Below the pieces are notes generated by a model that worked only from the letters and a program-made list of their open reading frames with translations, searched no databases and had not been told where the DNA came from. Of a stretch of 34,545 nucleotides of DNA, positions 24,534 to 32,986 are shown in pieces. How positions within the stretch are numbered: position 1 is the stretch's first letter; each line of letters begins with the position of its first letter. Position numbers and translations under genes: made by a program. Origin of the DNA: Bacteroidota bacterium (lineage in GTDB: Bacteria; Bacteroidota; Bacteroidia; NS11-12g; UBA955); contig JAURFW010000018.1 in the NCBI GenBank assembly GCA_030834125.1, forward strand, positions 1 to 34,545, in the 5' to 3' direction.

Positions 24534-25628
24534 TTAGGGAGTCTGTTTTTTTTCGGGGTGCGCGGGTTCTAAGGGTTCGTGTACTTGGGTTTCGATTTCT
24601 AGGGTTGAAAATTTTATTAATAAGGAACTGCCATCGTCATTGTCAACTACACCAAAAATTTCATCTTTTGGGTTTATAGAAACACCTTCTAATTTTATGG
24701 GGTTCTCTTTGTATTTGACTTCCATTTTCATAAACTTTGATAAGTTTATATCCAATGGGTTTAAAGTCTGATTAGATGAATCTGCAAGCGGAATGAAACA
24801 TAAAAAACTTCCAAGAATAGCTCCATCATCAATTATTCCTTCGTCATCTTCAACAGACGCACTCAACAAAATTCCATTTTTTGATTTCCAGTAATCACCG
24901 CCCGATAATGTAGATTTTACTCCCTGAATGGAAGGCATTAAACTATCTAAATAAATTATATTTTTAAGTCTTGGAACTTCTGTGGAGCTATCTTTAAAGT
25001 ATGTTTTCCAATCTGATAGAGCGTAAAACAACAAGGAGTTAGTTTCCCTATTTATTAAAATTAAGTTATTGTCTACAGTTAATGCACCTTCTATATTCCA
25101 TTTTTTAGGTGCAATTTTTGCGTCTTTTTGCAATTTTCTGTAGGTATGAGTCATAGAGTTAAATTTTACTTTGTTGGTCCTTAAATCATAAGTCATTTGC
25201 ACATATCTATTGGGATATTTCGAACCGGATCCCCATCCCCAAATTATGGAATCCGACTTCAAATGTAAAAGTGCTTCAAAGTCTAGTTTGTCTTTTTTAA
25301 ACACCCTGCCTTTTTTATTCAAAGGATAGAATCCCGGAAAAGGGATACGTACTCTTTTTTCAGAAAATATCAGGAGTTCATTTGCATCATCGCCAATAAT
25401 ATATATTGTTGAATCTATAGTAACAATCCCTGAGGCAGAGGGGTAGTCATTAATAGGCGTTACCTTACAATCCTTCAGGCAATTAACAGCTTTGTCATTT
25501 TTATCAGATGCGTTCAGAGTTTTTTGGTTCTGGCAGGATACATAAAACATCACTGAAATAACCCAAATAAGTGAATGTAGACAACTGAATTTCGAAATAA
25601 GCCTATGTAGTTTTTCTCTAATTTTCAT
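24534..25628 (-). CDS. Putative lipoprotein, beta-propeller-like
   Basis: A 364-residue exported protein, not firmly assigned. The N-terminal hydrophobic stretch ends with a lipobox-like YVSC at Cys32, so it is probably a lipoprotein. The rest shows repeated strand-like blocks: SGIVTIDSTIYIIGDDANELLIF, DFEALLHLKSDSIIWGWGSGSK, IEGALTVDNNLILINRETN, IKLEGVSINPKDEIFGVVDND. These, and the LLSASVEDDEGIIDDGAILGSF segment, suggest a propeller-type beta-sheet protein, perhaps of the DUF6929 group, but this is from memory of the pattern. It diverges from the large Asp-box protein and precedes the tyrosine phosphatase. Confidence 0.75.
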   Translation of the reverse strand: MKIREKLHRLISKFSCLHSLIWVISVMFYVSCQNQKTLNASDKNDKAVNCLKDCKVTPINDYPSASGIVTIDSTIYIIGDDANELLIFSEKRVRIPFPGFYPLNKKGRVFKKDKLDFEALLHLKSDSIIWGWGSGSKYPNRYVQMTYDLRTNKVKFNSMTHTYRKLQKDAKIAPKKWNIEGALTVDNNLILINRETNSLLFYALSDWKTYFKDSSTEVPRLKNIIYLDSLMPSIQGVKSTLSGGDYWKSKNGILLSASVEDDEGIIDDGAILGSFLCFIPLADSSNQTLNPLDINLSKFMKMEVKYKENPIKLEGVSINPKDEIFGVVDNDDGSSLLIKFSTLEIETQVHEPLEPAHPEKKQTP

Positions 25629-25670
25629 TTACTATTTCTTAATTTGGTCCATTATTTAATAAAACACAGC

Positions 25671-28600
25671 ATGAAATATCCAAAGATAATCAAAGCACTT
25701 TATCAATATGTTATAATATTAACGTTGGTATTTATTCCTGCTTTAAATGCTCAAAAGGATTCAAAATGGTCTCAAAAGGCAATCCTCAAGGAAATATTAA
25801 AAAAGCTTCCTAAGAGGAATCTCGGACCGGGTGCAATGAGTGGTAGAATAACATCTATCGCTGTGCCATACTATATCCCGTATGGTTCTGCAAATAGGAA
25901 TACGATTTATGTGGGCGCTGCGAGTGGAGGAGTATGGAAAAGTCAGGATGCTGGATATTCGTGGAATCCGATTTTTGATGAAAATAATGTTCAGAGTATT
26001 GGATCAATTGCAATAGATCCTCAAAACCCCGATGCAATATGGGTAGGAACCGGTGAAGGAAATCCTCGAAATAGCCATAATTCAGGTAAGGGTTTGTATC
26101 GCAGTTTGGATGGTGGAAAAACATGGAAATGTATGGGTTTACAGTCTACAAGAACTATCCACAGAATAATCATCAACCCAAAAAATAGTAATGAAATTTA
26201 TGTTGCCACTATGGGTTCTGTTTGGGGTCCAAATGAGCAGCGAGGTGTTTTTAAATCGGTTGATGGAGGTAAAACTTGGGATAAGATTTTATATACAAAT
26301 GCGAGCAGCGGCTGTGCTGAAATGGTAATGGATCCAGTAAACCCGAATAAAATTTTTGCTTGTATGTATGACTACGAAAGAAAACCGTGGACTTTTAGAA
26401 GTGGTGGCTCTGGTAGTGGATTGTACATTACTCATGATGGAGGTGATAACTGGAAGAAAATCACCTCTAAAGATGGCTTCCCCGAAGGTGAATATGGTAG
26501 AATTGGAGTTGCAATTCCGCGTGTAAATTCTAAAAGAGTTTATGCTATTGTGGAAGCGAAAAAGACAGGTTTTTACCGCAGTGATGATGGCGGCGTTTCA
26601 TGGAAGCGCATCACAGATGATGCGAATGCTGGAAATAGACCATTTTATTATCATGAGATTTACGCTCATCCTACCGAGCAAGATAAAGTTTATAGCGTTT
26701 GGTCTCAAGTTTCACATTCTTTAGATGCTGGCGAACATTGGAAAATTTTGGCAAATTGGGGACAAATACACCCCGATCACCATGCTTTTTTTATACATCC
26801 TAATGATCCAAATTATGTAATAAATGGAAACGACGGTGGAGTAAATATTTCTTATGATGGCGGCAATTCATGGCGTTTTGCGGAGAATATTCCTGTGGGT
26901 CAGTTTTATCATATTGATATAGATAATCAAGAGCCCTATAATATTTACGGAGGACTTCAAGACAATGGAAGTTGGGTTGGACCGGCGTATCACTGGAAGA
27001 GAGGTCCTATTCGTAACCATGAATGGCAAGAAGTTTTATTTGGAGATGGTTTTGACTGTTCTCCAATTCCAGGACAAAAAGGGAAGGGATATGCTCAATG
27101 GCAGGGTGGAAATATTTATAGATTCGATATTAACTCTCAATTAAATGTGCCCATTAAACCTGTTCATCCAGAGGGCAAGCACTTGAGATTTAATTGGAAT
27201 GCGGGTATGGCTGTTGATCCCATTGATCCCAATGGATTGTATTTCGGAAGTCAACATTTGCATTATTCTGATGATAGAGGAAATACTTGGAAAATTATTA
27301 GTCCGGATTTAACTACAAATGATTCGAGCAAATTACATCAATCAGAAAGTGGGGGATTGACTGTTGATGCTACTGGGGCGGAAAATTTCTGTTCTATACT
27401 TTCAATTGCACCAGCAAGGAATAATAAAAATGTTATTTGGGTGGGTACTGATGATGGTAATATCCAAATAACTAAAAACGGTGGTGTTGTTTGGGAAAAT
27501 GTAGTAAAAAACATTAAGCAGTTACCAAAAAATTCTTGGATTCCGTATTTATGGACCTCTTTAGATGGAAAAACCTGTTGGGCTGTAGCTAACAATTATC
27601 GTCAAAATGATTGGGGAACTTATGTATTCAAAACAGAAGATTATGGGAAAACATGGATCCGTATGACTGATGATAATATTGAAGATGAGAATGGGGCGAT
27701 AATTTCAGAAAGAGGTAATATACAAAACCCTGATTTAATTATAGAAAATGAAATGGGCTATGCTCGCTGCGTATTGCCCCATCCTAAAAACAATAATTTG
27801 GTATTCCTTGGCACTGATAGAGGACTTTGGTTTAGTATAAATGGCGGAAAAACATGGAGAAAATGGACGGAAGGATTTCCATCTGTTCCAGTTTCCGATC
27901 TAAAAATTCAGGAATATCATAATGATTTAGTTATAGGAACTTTTGGCAGAGGAATTTGGGTAATTGATGATATTTCACTTTTGGAGAAATTAGCCAAAGA
28001 TGAAAAAATTATTCATTTTCAATTAAATGGGGTATCCATCGTAAATACTAAAAATGGACGCTGGGTAGAAAGAATGAATACTTCCGGAGCCAGATTTGTT
28101 ACCGAGACTGCCTTTGCAGCTCCCGATAAGCCTAGTGGTGTTTTAGTTGATTTGTGGGTGAACGATAAGTCTGATATCAAATTACAAGGTGAAGTATACA
28201 ATATAAATGGCAAGAAGATAAGAACTCACAGATTCAAACTTGATAGTAATGGTTTCCACAGAATTTACTGGAATATGATTTCTGATGGTGTACACTTCCC
28301 ATCACATGATTCACCAAAAAAAGACAGTGATTTACCACATGGTTTAAGAGTAATGCCTGGAAAATATAAATTGGTAATACGAAATCAGGGTGATACGTTA
28401 ATTTTTAGTGATAGTGTCTGGGTAGAAGTATTACCTTCAAAGCAATTCGATGTTAATACTCAGTATCAAAAGGTTATAGATATTTCAGAAGAGTTTGTTG
28501 AAACAGTAAAAAAGGCGGCATCAATATTTGAGTCGTTGAAGCAAATGCAGTATAATTTAAATAAAGTCGCTCAAATGCAGTTTGATAATGACAAATTTGG

Positions 28601-28922
28601 GGATTCAATTAAGAAGAGTTGCAGCCAATTAATTCTTTCCATCGATTCATTAAAGGACAGATTCATGTTGCCTGAAGGATATCGATATTACGAGGAATCT
28701 ACTTTACGTTTAATGGATGTTTTGGGCGAGGCCGGAGGACTAATACGCGGATCCATTGAATTGAATCAGAATACACGTAACGCAGTTGATAATGCCCGAA
28801 AAATGACTGATTTAATAGCTGATGAAGTAAGAGAATTTATCAGATTTAAATATCAATCATTTATGGGTGAAGTAGAGTCAAATAAGCAATGGGACTGGAA
28901 GAAAGAAATAGATAAATTCTAA
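25671..28922 (+). CDS. Large secreted Asp-box (BNR/VPS10-like) beta-propeller protein
   Basis: A 1083-residue exported protein. Residues 1-27 are a signal peptide ending in LNA. From about residue 45 (NLGPGAMSGRITSIAV) to about 770 it is filled with Asp-box repeats (S/T-x-D-x-G-x-x-W): SQDAGYSW, SLDGGKTW, SVDGGKTW, THDGGDNW, SDDGGVSW, SLDAGEHW, SYDGGNSW, SDDRGNTW, TKNGGVVW, TEDYGKTW and SINGGKTW. This predicts one or two sortilin/sialidase-like propellers. A FlgD-like beta domain (about 800-870) and a helical C-terminal part (about 930-1083) follow. No type IX sorting domain is seen, so it may stay in the periplasm. Such proteins are widespread in Bacteroidota without known function. ATG at 25671 is chosen over TTG at 25644. 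Its stop overlaps the next gene's stop (CTAA). Confidence 0.9.
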   Translation: MKYPKIIKALYQYVIILTLVFIPALNAQKDSKWSQKAILKEILKKLPKRNLGPGAMSGRITSIAVPYYIPYGSANRNTIYVGAASGGVWKSQDAGYSWNPIFDENNVQSIGSIAIDPQNPDAIWVGTGEGNPRNSHNSGKGLYRSLDGGKTWKCMGLQSTRTIHRIIINPKNSNEIYVATMGSVWGPNEQRGVFKSVDGGKTWDKILYTNASSGCAEMVMDPVNPNKIFACMYDYERKPWTFRSGGSGSGLYITHDGGDNWKKITSKDGFPEGEYGRIGVAIPRVNSKRVYAIVEAKKTGFYRSDDGGVSWKRITDDANAGNRPFYYHEIYAHPTEQDKVYSVWSQVSHSLDAGEHWKILANWGQIHPDHHAFFIHPNDPNYVINGNDGGVNISYDGGNSWRFAENIPVGQFYHIDIDNQEPYNIYGGLQDNGSWVGPAYHWKRGPIRNHEWQEVLFGDGFDCSPIPGQKGKGYAQWQGGNIYRFDINSQLNVPIKPVHPEGKHLRFNWNAGMAVDPIDPNGLYFGSQHLHYSDDRGNTWKIISPDLTTNDSSKLHQSESGGLTVDATGAENFCSILSIAPARNNKNVIWVGTDDGNIQITKNGGVVWENVVKNIKQLPKNSWIPYLWTSLDGKTCWAVANNYRQNDWGTYVFKTEDYGKTWIRMTDDNIEDENGAIISERGNIQNPDLIIENEMGYARCVLPHPKNNNLVFLGTDRGLWFSINGGKTWRKWTEGFPSVPVSDLKIQEYHNDLVIGTFGRGIWVIDDISLLEKLAKDEKIIHFQLNGVSIVNTKNGRWVERMNTSGARFVTETAFAAPDKPSGVLVDLWVNDKSDIKLQGEVYNINGKKIRTHRFKLDSNGFHRIYWNMISDGVHFPSHDSPKKDSDLPHGLRVMPGKYKLVIRNQGDTLIFSDSVWVEVLPSKQFDVNTQYQKVIDISEEFVETVKKAASIFESLKQMQYNLNKVAQMQFDNDKFGDSIKKSCSQLILSIDSLKDRFMLPEGYRYYEESTLRLMDVLGEAGGLIRGSIELNQNTRNAVDNARKMTDLIADEVREFIRFKYQSFMGEVESNKQWDWKKEIDKF

Positions 28923-29662
28923 TTCTCAATTTCATATGTCAAGTCCATGGTTACTGAGGCGGTTTTATACCTGTCAGAGGTATTATAAGTGCCTCCCCAA
29001 CTGTATTCATCTGTAGAGTTTTGACCAACAATTTGGAACACGCCCATATCGGCATTTTTTAAATCACCAATTGATGCACCGGCATCTTTTGCCATGATTT
29101 CCGCTCGTTTTTTAGCATCTTGAGTGGCTTTAGAAATAAGTTGATGTTTAAGACTTTCTAAGTTGGTGAAGTAGTATCTCGGACTTCTGCTGTAAAACTC
29201 TACACCTTGATTAAGTACTTCTGTTATAGATCTAGATATATCTTCTACTAAATCAATATTTTCTGACTCTATTTTTACTTCTTGTCTGAGTTGATATCCT
29301 AAAAATCGCTCACCAATCCTATTCCCTTCAGAATTATATAAGGTTTCTGTTTTTTCTTCAGTAGAAACTGCACCAAAAATTATAGCACTTTTTTTAATTC
29401 CTTTATTGATTAAAAATTCTTTAACAATGGCACGGTTATTCTTCAATCGTTTAAATGAACCTTGTAAAGATTCATCCAAGGCATAAAAATTTCCTTCCCA
29501 AACAATTAAGTTAGATTCAAAGTTTTCAAGGCCAATACCTTTAACCTGAATTTCATTTTTTTCAGAGAAACTGTTTCTATGAACATAAGAATAACTTAAA
29601 ATACTTACAGAAACCACCGAAGCAATTGCAATAAGCCAGTAGTGTTTTTTAATATTTGACAT
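28919..29662 (-). CDS. SIMPL domain (DUF541) protein
   Basis: A 247-residue protein with one N-terminal hydrophobic segment (about 8-26), so membrane-anchored or exported. Then a SIMPL domain: EIQVKGIGLENFESNLIVWEG (beta start), a helix ending in VKEFLINKGIKKSAIIFGAVS, and the typical late block LKHQLISKATQDAKKRAEIMAKDAGASIGDLKNAD (key pattern A-x-x-D-A-K-x-R-A-E). The last strand is ASVTMDLTYEIE. Family function is not established. It is 52 bases downstream of the SPFH gene on the same strand, suggesting a two-gene unit at the membrane. Its stop overlaps the convergent propeller gene by four bases. Confidence 0.92.
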   Translation of the reverse strand: MSNIKKHYWLIAIASVVSVSILSYSYVHRNSFSEKNEIQVKGIGLENFESNLIVWEGNFYALDESLQGSFKRLKNNRAIVKEFLINKGIKKSAIIFGAVSTEEKTETLYNSEGNRIGERFLGYQLRQEVKIESENIDLVEDISRSITEVLNQGVEFYSRSPRYYFTNLESLKHQLISKATQDAKKRAEIMAKDAGASIGDLKNADMGVFQIVGQNSTDEYSWGGTYNTSDRYKTASVTMDLTYEIEN

Positions 29663-29714
29663 ATTTAAATAATTAACGTCAGTTGGAAGAAATTATTTCA
29701 TCAAAGGGTTAGAA

Positions 29715-30548
29715 TTATTTGTCGCCTAGAATTAGTGGTAAACCGTCTTTACCACCTACAACAACAACTTTACTATTTTCAGATTTTGCCAATTCTTTTG
29801 TTGCTTCAATCCCTTTTTCTTTAAGAATTTTATCAGTTAAGGAAGCACTTAAAATACGGTTTGCGCGTGCTTTACCTTCTGCATCGATTCGTTGACGTTC
29901 TGCTTCTTGTTTTGCTTTCTCAATACGGAATTCATACTCTAAAGCCTCTTGTTCTTGTTTAAGCTTTCTTTCAATAGCTCCTTTAATAGTTGGGGGAAGA
30001 GTGACGTCTCTAATGAGCACCTCATTTAATTGTACATACTGCTTATCTAGAATTTTTTTTGTCTCGATATAGATTTCTTCTTGAATAGCATCTCGTTTTG
30101 ATGAATAAATTTGTTCAGGAGTATAACGTCCTACAACAGAACGGGTAGCAGATCTAATAGCAGGTTTAATAACTCGATCAATATATAATTCACCACGCTT
30201 CTGGTGTAACTCACCCAGTTGCTCAAATTTTGCTTGAAACCAAATTGAGGCTTCTAAAATAATATCCAATCCGTTAGAAGAGAGTACGGTCATTTTTTCA
30301 TATCCTTCTTGCTGACGTACCTCATATTTAATCATTTTATTCCATGGAGCTATTAAATGAAATCCTTCTCCATAGGTATTTTTAATATCGACACCACCGG
30401 AGAAAGGACGATACATAACTCCAGCATTACCAGATTCGATAGTTACGGTTGAATTAAATAAGAAAATGAGTAATATCACAATCACCGCTACAGGGAGTAA
30501 ATATTTACGAACATTAATTTCTGGGGGGGTATTATTTTGAAAATCCAT
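29715..30548 (-). CDS. Prohibitin-like SPFH (band 7) membrane protein
   Basis: A 277-residue membrane scaffold protein. One hydrophobic segment at about 15-30 anchors the N-terminus. The SPFH/band 7 domain follows (about 34-200): NAGVMYRPFSGGVDIKNTYGEGFHLIAPW, then RQQEGYEKMTVLSSNGLDIILEASIWFQ and IKPAIRSATRSVVGRYTPEQIYSSKR. An Ala/Glu/Lys-rich coiled coil (about 205-255) mediates ring assembly in the family. The order and spacing match prohibitins rather than HflC or stomatin. Such proteins form membrane rings that hold proteases and lipids; the partner here is unknown. It precedes the SIMPL gene on the same strand. Confidence 0.93.
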   Translation of the reverse strand: MDFQNNTPPEINVRKYLLPVAVIVILLIFLFNSTVTIESGNAGVMYRPFSGGVDIKNTYGEGFHLIAPWNKMIKYEVRQQEGYEKMTVLSSNGLDIILEASIWFQAKFEQLGELHQKRGELYIDRVIKPAIRSATRSVVGRYTPEQIYSSKRDAIQEEIYIETKKILDKQYVQLNEVLIRDVTLPPTIKGAIERKLKQEQEALEYEFRIEKAKQEAERQRIDAEGKARANRILSASLTDKILKEKGIEATKELAKSENSKVVVVGGKDGLPLILGDK

Positions 30549-30627
30549 AAGCCCAAATTACAAAACTTAGGCCAAAGATTATTAATAAGTCGTTAAATTA
30601 ATATCTAATTCCGACTCAAATGTCGCT

Positions 30628-31080
30628 TTATTTTCTTACGAAGGTAAGTGTACTTATAAAAAGTTCACCGATGCTTGGCTCATCCCACTTTTGTACTAAT
30701 ACCAATTTTTCACTACTAACTGATTTTACATTCATAGTATCATTGTACAAGGGATCAGTGTCATCAAATATGATGATCTGATTATTGGCGTATGAAAAAT
30801 CATAAGTTTGAGAGAGTATTCCTTCCTCGTAGAAATTTACAACCCCTTTGGATTTAAACTCCACTGTTTCATCATCTGAGTTGTAATCATAAGTATTTGA
30901 TTCTATCAAATTATTATTGATATACATCTCCTCAACTTCATTTGTTAGTCCCCATTTACCATAGATAGTTGAATTTGTTGTTCCTGTGTTTCCGCGTGGT
31001 TCTTTTTTACAAGATAGAAATGAGATGGAAACGGCTGATAATGTAAGGAACAAGTAATATGCTTTGGAGAAAAATCTCAT
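30628..31080 (-). CDS. Small lipocalin-like lipoprotein
   Basis: A 150-residue exported protein. The signal peptide ends in a lipobox-like SFLSCKKE, with the lipid-bearing cysteine at about residue 24. The mature part contains YGKWGLTNEVEEMYINN, VEFKSKGVVNFYEEG, IIIFDDTDP and LVLVQKWDE, a run of strands resembling the lipocalin-like proteins common in Bacteroidota (G-x-W start, strand-turn-strand pattern). Function unknown. ATG at 31080 is chosen over a GTG at 31086, which lies in the -7 element. It has its own promoter, and the EEP gene ends 26 bases upstream. Confidence 0.8.
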   Translation of the reverse strand: MRFFSKAYYLFLTLSAVSISFLSCKKEPRGNTGTTNSTIYGKWGLTNEVEEMYINNNLIESNTYDYNSDDETVEFKSKGVVNFYEEGILSQTYDFSYANNQIIIFDDTDPLYNDTMNVKSVSSEKLVLVQKWDEPSIGELFISTLTFVRK

Positions 31081-31085
31081 AAACA

Positions 31086-31093
31086 CAAAATTA
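31086..31093 (-). promoter_or_regulatory. Putative -7 element (TAATTTTG) of the lipocalin-like gene
   Basis: On the minus strand an exact TAnnTTTG, 5 bases before the ATG at 31080 and in the 26-base gap after the EEP gene. No -33 box seen. Confidence 0.45.
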
Positions 31094-31106
31094 AAGAAAA
31101 AACGAA

Positions 31107-31949
31107 TTATTCGAGTGTAGCCTTAACTGGGTAATGGTCTGAAAGATATTTAATAGGGATATTGGGATTTCTAACAGTATTATTTATTTCGCACTGTAAT
31201 AATTTTGAATTTTTAATGAATATGTAATCAATGCGTTTCCCTAGTTTTGACTCTTCTTTATCAAAACCGTTGAAAGTGCATTGGTTTGGTTGATCTTTAC
31301 CTACATCGATCATTCTTTTTGAAATCCATTTAATTGGTCTTGATGTTGGAGGTAAATTAAAATCTCCCATCAAAACAACTCTTACCGAATCACTAGTCCA
31401 CTTCTGAATCTGATTATAAATAATCTTCATGCTTTTTCGTCTTGCTCGCTTTCCAATATGGTCAAAATGTGTATTCATTACCAACCATTTAGTATTAGAA
31501 TTCAAGTCTTCAAAAAGCCCTACAGTTGCAATTCTAGGCAAGGCTGCATCCCATGATTTTGAAGGATATTTTTTGTTTTTCGACAACCAAAATGTGGTAG
31601 GTAATTCACTAGATATTATGGGTTTGAACTTGTTTTTATTATAAAACAAGGCGCAATGTTCGCCTTGAGTATCACCGAAATCACGACCAACACCAATCCA
31701 TCTATAATTATCACCTAAATTAGATTGAATGTCCCGCACTTGATGAATTAATCCTTCTTGAACCCCTAAAAAGTCAATTTGCGATTTTTTCAAAAAATTT
31801 CCAACTGCATTTTTGCGATTATCCCAAGAATTAATACTATCGTTTGGAGTAGCATAACGGATATTAAAAGTCATGAACGTAACTTGTGATATTCCAAGTC
31901 GCGTTAGAAAAATTAATCCAACAAATAGTATCCTACTCAGTAATGACAT
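31107..31949 (-). CDS. Secreted endonuclease/exonuclease/phosphatase (EEP) family protein
   Basis: A 280-residue hydrolase with the EEP fold and an N-terminal signal peptide (about 1-21, ending GISQ), so it acts outside the cytoplasm. Active-site blocks in order are TFNIRYATPND (Asn), FLGVQEGL (Glu), MNTHFDHIG (His), VLMGDFNLPP (Asp, Asn), KRIDYIFI and LSDHYPVKA (Asp-His). All expected residues are present. Family members cleave nucleic acids, phospholipids or sugar phosphates; the export signal argues against a repair role. The ATG at 31949 overlaps the end of the upstream broken gene by 17 bases, so it probably belonged to that operon. Confidence 0.9.
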   Translation of the reverse strand: MSLLSRILFVGLIFLTRLGISQVTFMTFNIRYATPNDSINSWDNRKNAVGNFLKKSQIDFLGVQEGLIHQVRDIQSNLGDNYRWIGVGRDFGDTQGEHCALFYNKNKFKPIISSELPTTFWLSKNKKYPSKSWDAALPRIATVGLFEDLNSNTKWLVMNTHFDHIGKRARRKSMKIIYNQIQKWTSDSVRVVLMGDFNLPPTSRPIKWISKRMIDVGKDQPNQCTFNGFDKEESKLGKRIDYIFIKNSKLLQCEINNTVRNPNIPIKYLSDHYPVKATLE

Positions 31950-32181
31950 TTTTTACTCTGCTACCATCATTATAGTGGTAGATATATATTTGGTTGGGTA
32001 AAGGATTTTCAATTTGTTTACCTTGTAAATTATAAATCCGTAGTAGGGTTTTTGGTAATTGATATTCCAAATCAAAAACTGAATTTGTATTGTCAGTACA
32101 ATTATTAAAAATATTATTGCTGTAGTAATTCCAGTTCAACTTAGCCCAAATCATAATATCAGAGATGTAATCTGAGATCAT
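31933..32181 (-). pseudogene. C-terminal remnant of a T9SS-sorted beta-helix protein
   Basis: An 82-codon frame beginning at an ATGA overlap with the N-terminal remnant. The frame is open a little further upstream, to about 32207. The first part (SSRISNMISDYISDIMIWAKLNWNYYS, read across the ATG; key pattern I-x-x-x-I-x-D-x-x-D) resembles the last rung of right-handed beta-helix proteins, usually preceded by a NYWG motif that is missing here. The end (LRIYNLQGKQI, then IYIYHYNDGSRVKNVI) is a type A sorting domain of type IX secretion. It has no signal peptide of its own, so it cannot work as a separate gene. It overlaps the EEP gene by 17 bases. Confidence 0.7.
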
Positions 32182-32483
32182 ATTTGAAATTCGTGAAGAC
32201 TCAACGCTTCAAATAAAATAGGATTGTTTTTATTCCCAATAGCAATTAACTCACCTTGAACCAATAAGTCTTTTGAAGTATTTGGGTCGGTTTTAATTAT
32301 TACCCCAGGCTCGATTATTACTGTTGTGTTTTCAACAACTAACGCATTTTGATTGAGAATATATGGACTATATGAGGTGGTTAATGTGATATTACTATCG
32401 ATGATGGCCGGTAACTGCGTTTGCGCTATTACTATTCTTGAAATTGAGAAAAGCGACAACAGAAGGAGGCTTAAGTTTTTCAT
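32178..32483 (-). pseudogene. N-terminal remnant of a T9SS-sorted beta-helix protein
   Basis: A 101-codon frame from ATG 32483. Residues 1-21 form a clear signal peptide ending IVIAQ. Then comes the typical start of secreted right-handed beta-helix proteins: SPYILNQNALVVENTTVIIEPGVIIKTD, LVQGELIAIGNKNNPILFEA (key pattern I-E-P-G-V-x-I, G-x-L-x-A-x-G-x-x-x-N-P-I-x-F). After FEA the frame runs out in about nine uninformative residues and stops at 32178. The rungs that should follow are absent and the sequence passes, out of frame, straight into the C-terminal remnant. I infer an internal deletion. It has its own -7 element at 32490-32497. Confidence 0.7.
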
Positions 32484-32489
32484 TAGGTC

Positions 32490-32507
32490 CAAATATAGGT
32501 ATATTTG
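32490..32507. promoter_or_regulatory. Palindromic pair of divergent -7 elements
   Basis: CAAATATA-GG-TATATTTG: two exact TAnnTTTG elements facing away from each other with a 2-base spacer, forming a perfect 8-bp inverted repeat. The minus-strand element ends 6 bases before the ATG of the beta-helix remnant (32483). The plus-strand element ends 3 bases before the lipoprotein ATG (32511). Two polymerases could not use both at once. The dyad could also be an operator. Confidence 0.6.
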
Positions 32508-32510
32508 AAT

Positions 32511-32906
32511 ATGGCTTTAAGAAACAGAATCCGTACCATTTTTTGCTTACTTACACTATCTGCTGTTCCTGTAATTATTCTTAACAGTTGCGAAAACAAA
32601 GATGTAATCTGCACAATGGAATTTCGTATGTTAAGCGTTGAAATTTTGGGTGATTCTACCGATAGAATTTACAGTATTGATTCAAGAAATGGAGATACTA
32701 TTGATGGGTATGAAATTTTTGATTTGAATTGGTGTTTTGCAGATGACGGAGAATGGTTCAATAGGCTGAAGGAAGATGAAAATCGTACAGTAAGTATCAC
32801 GGCCATTTCCAAAGGTGGTAAAAGTGTAAAAACCAGTTGTGTTATTACGCGAGATGCTTGCCATATTGAGAAAGTTTCCGGACCAGGAAAAATAATTTAC
32901 CCATAA
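32511..32906 (+). CDS. Small lipoprotein next to a TonB-dependent receptor
   Basis: A 131-residue exported protein of unknown function. The signal peptide ends at a lipobox-like LNSC (Cys27). The mature part keeps four further cysteines (34, 75, 110, 117) in CTMEFRML, LNWCFADDGEW, KTSCVITRDACHIEKVSG, probably two disulfides. VSITAISKGGKSVKTSCVITRD looks like an immunoglobulin-like strand pair. It is 80 bases upstream of the receptor, so it may be a surface or periplasmic partner of it; that is inference from position only. ATG 32511 is chosen over TTG 32505, which is inside the -7 element. Confidence 0.8.
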   Translation: MALRNRIRTIFCLLTLSAVPVIILNSCENKDVICTMEFRMLSVEILGDSTDRIYSIDSRNGDTIDGYEIFDLNWCFADDGEWFNRLKEDENRTVSITAISKGGKSVKTSCVITRDACHIEKVSGPGKIIYP

Positions 32907-32970
32907 AGTTATAAACTTAAAAATGACCAAATTATAGTTAATAAAATAAGTTAATACATTAAGTACTCTA

Positions 32971-32978
32971 TAACTTTG
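32971..32978 (+). promoter_or_regulatory. Putative -7 element (TAACTTTG) of the TonB-dependent receptor
   Basis: Exact TAnnTTTG, 8 bases before the receptor ATG at 32987. It lies in the 80-base gap after the lipoprotein and suggests the receptor also has its own promoter. No -33 box recognised. Confidence 0.45.
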
Positions 32979-32986
32979 TTTAATCA

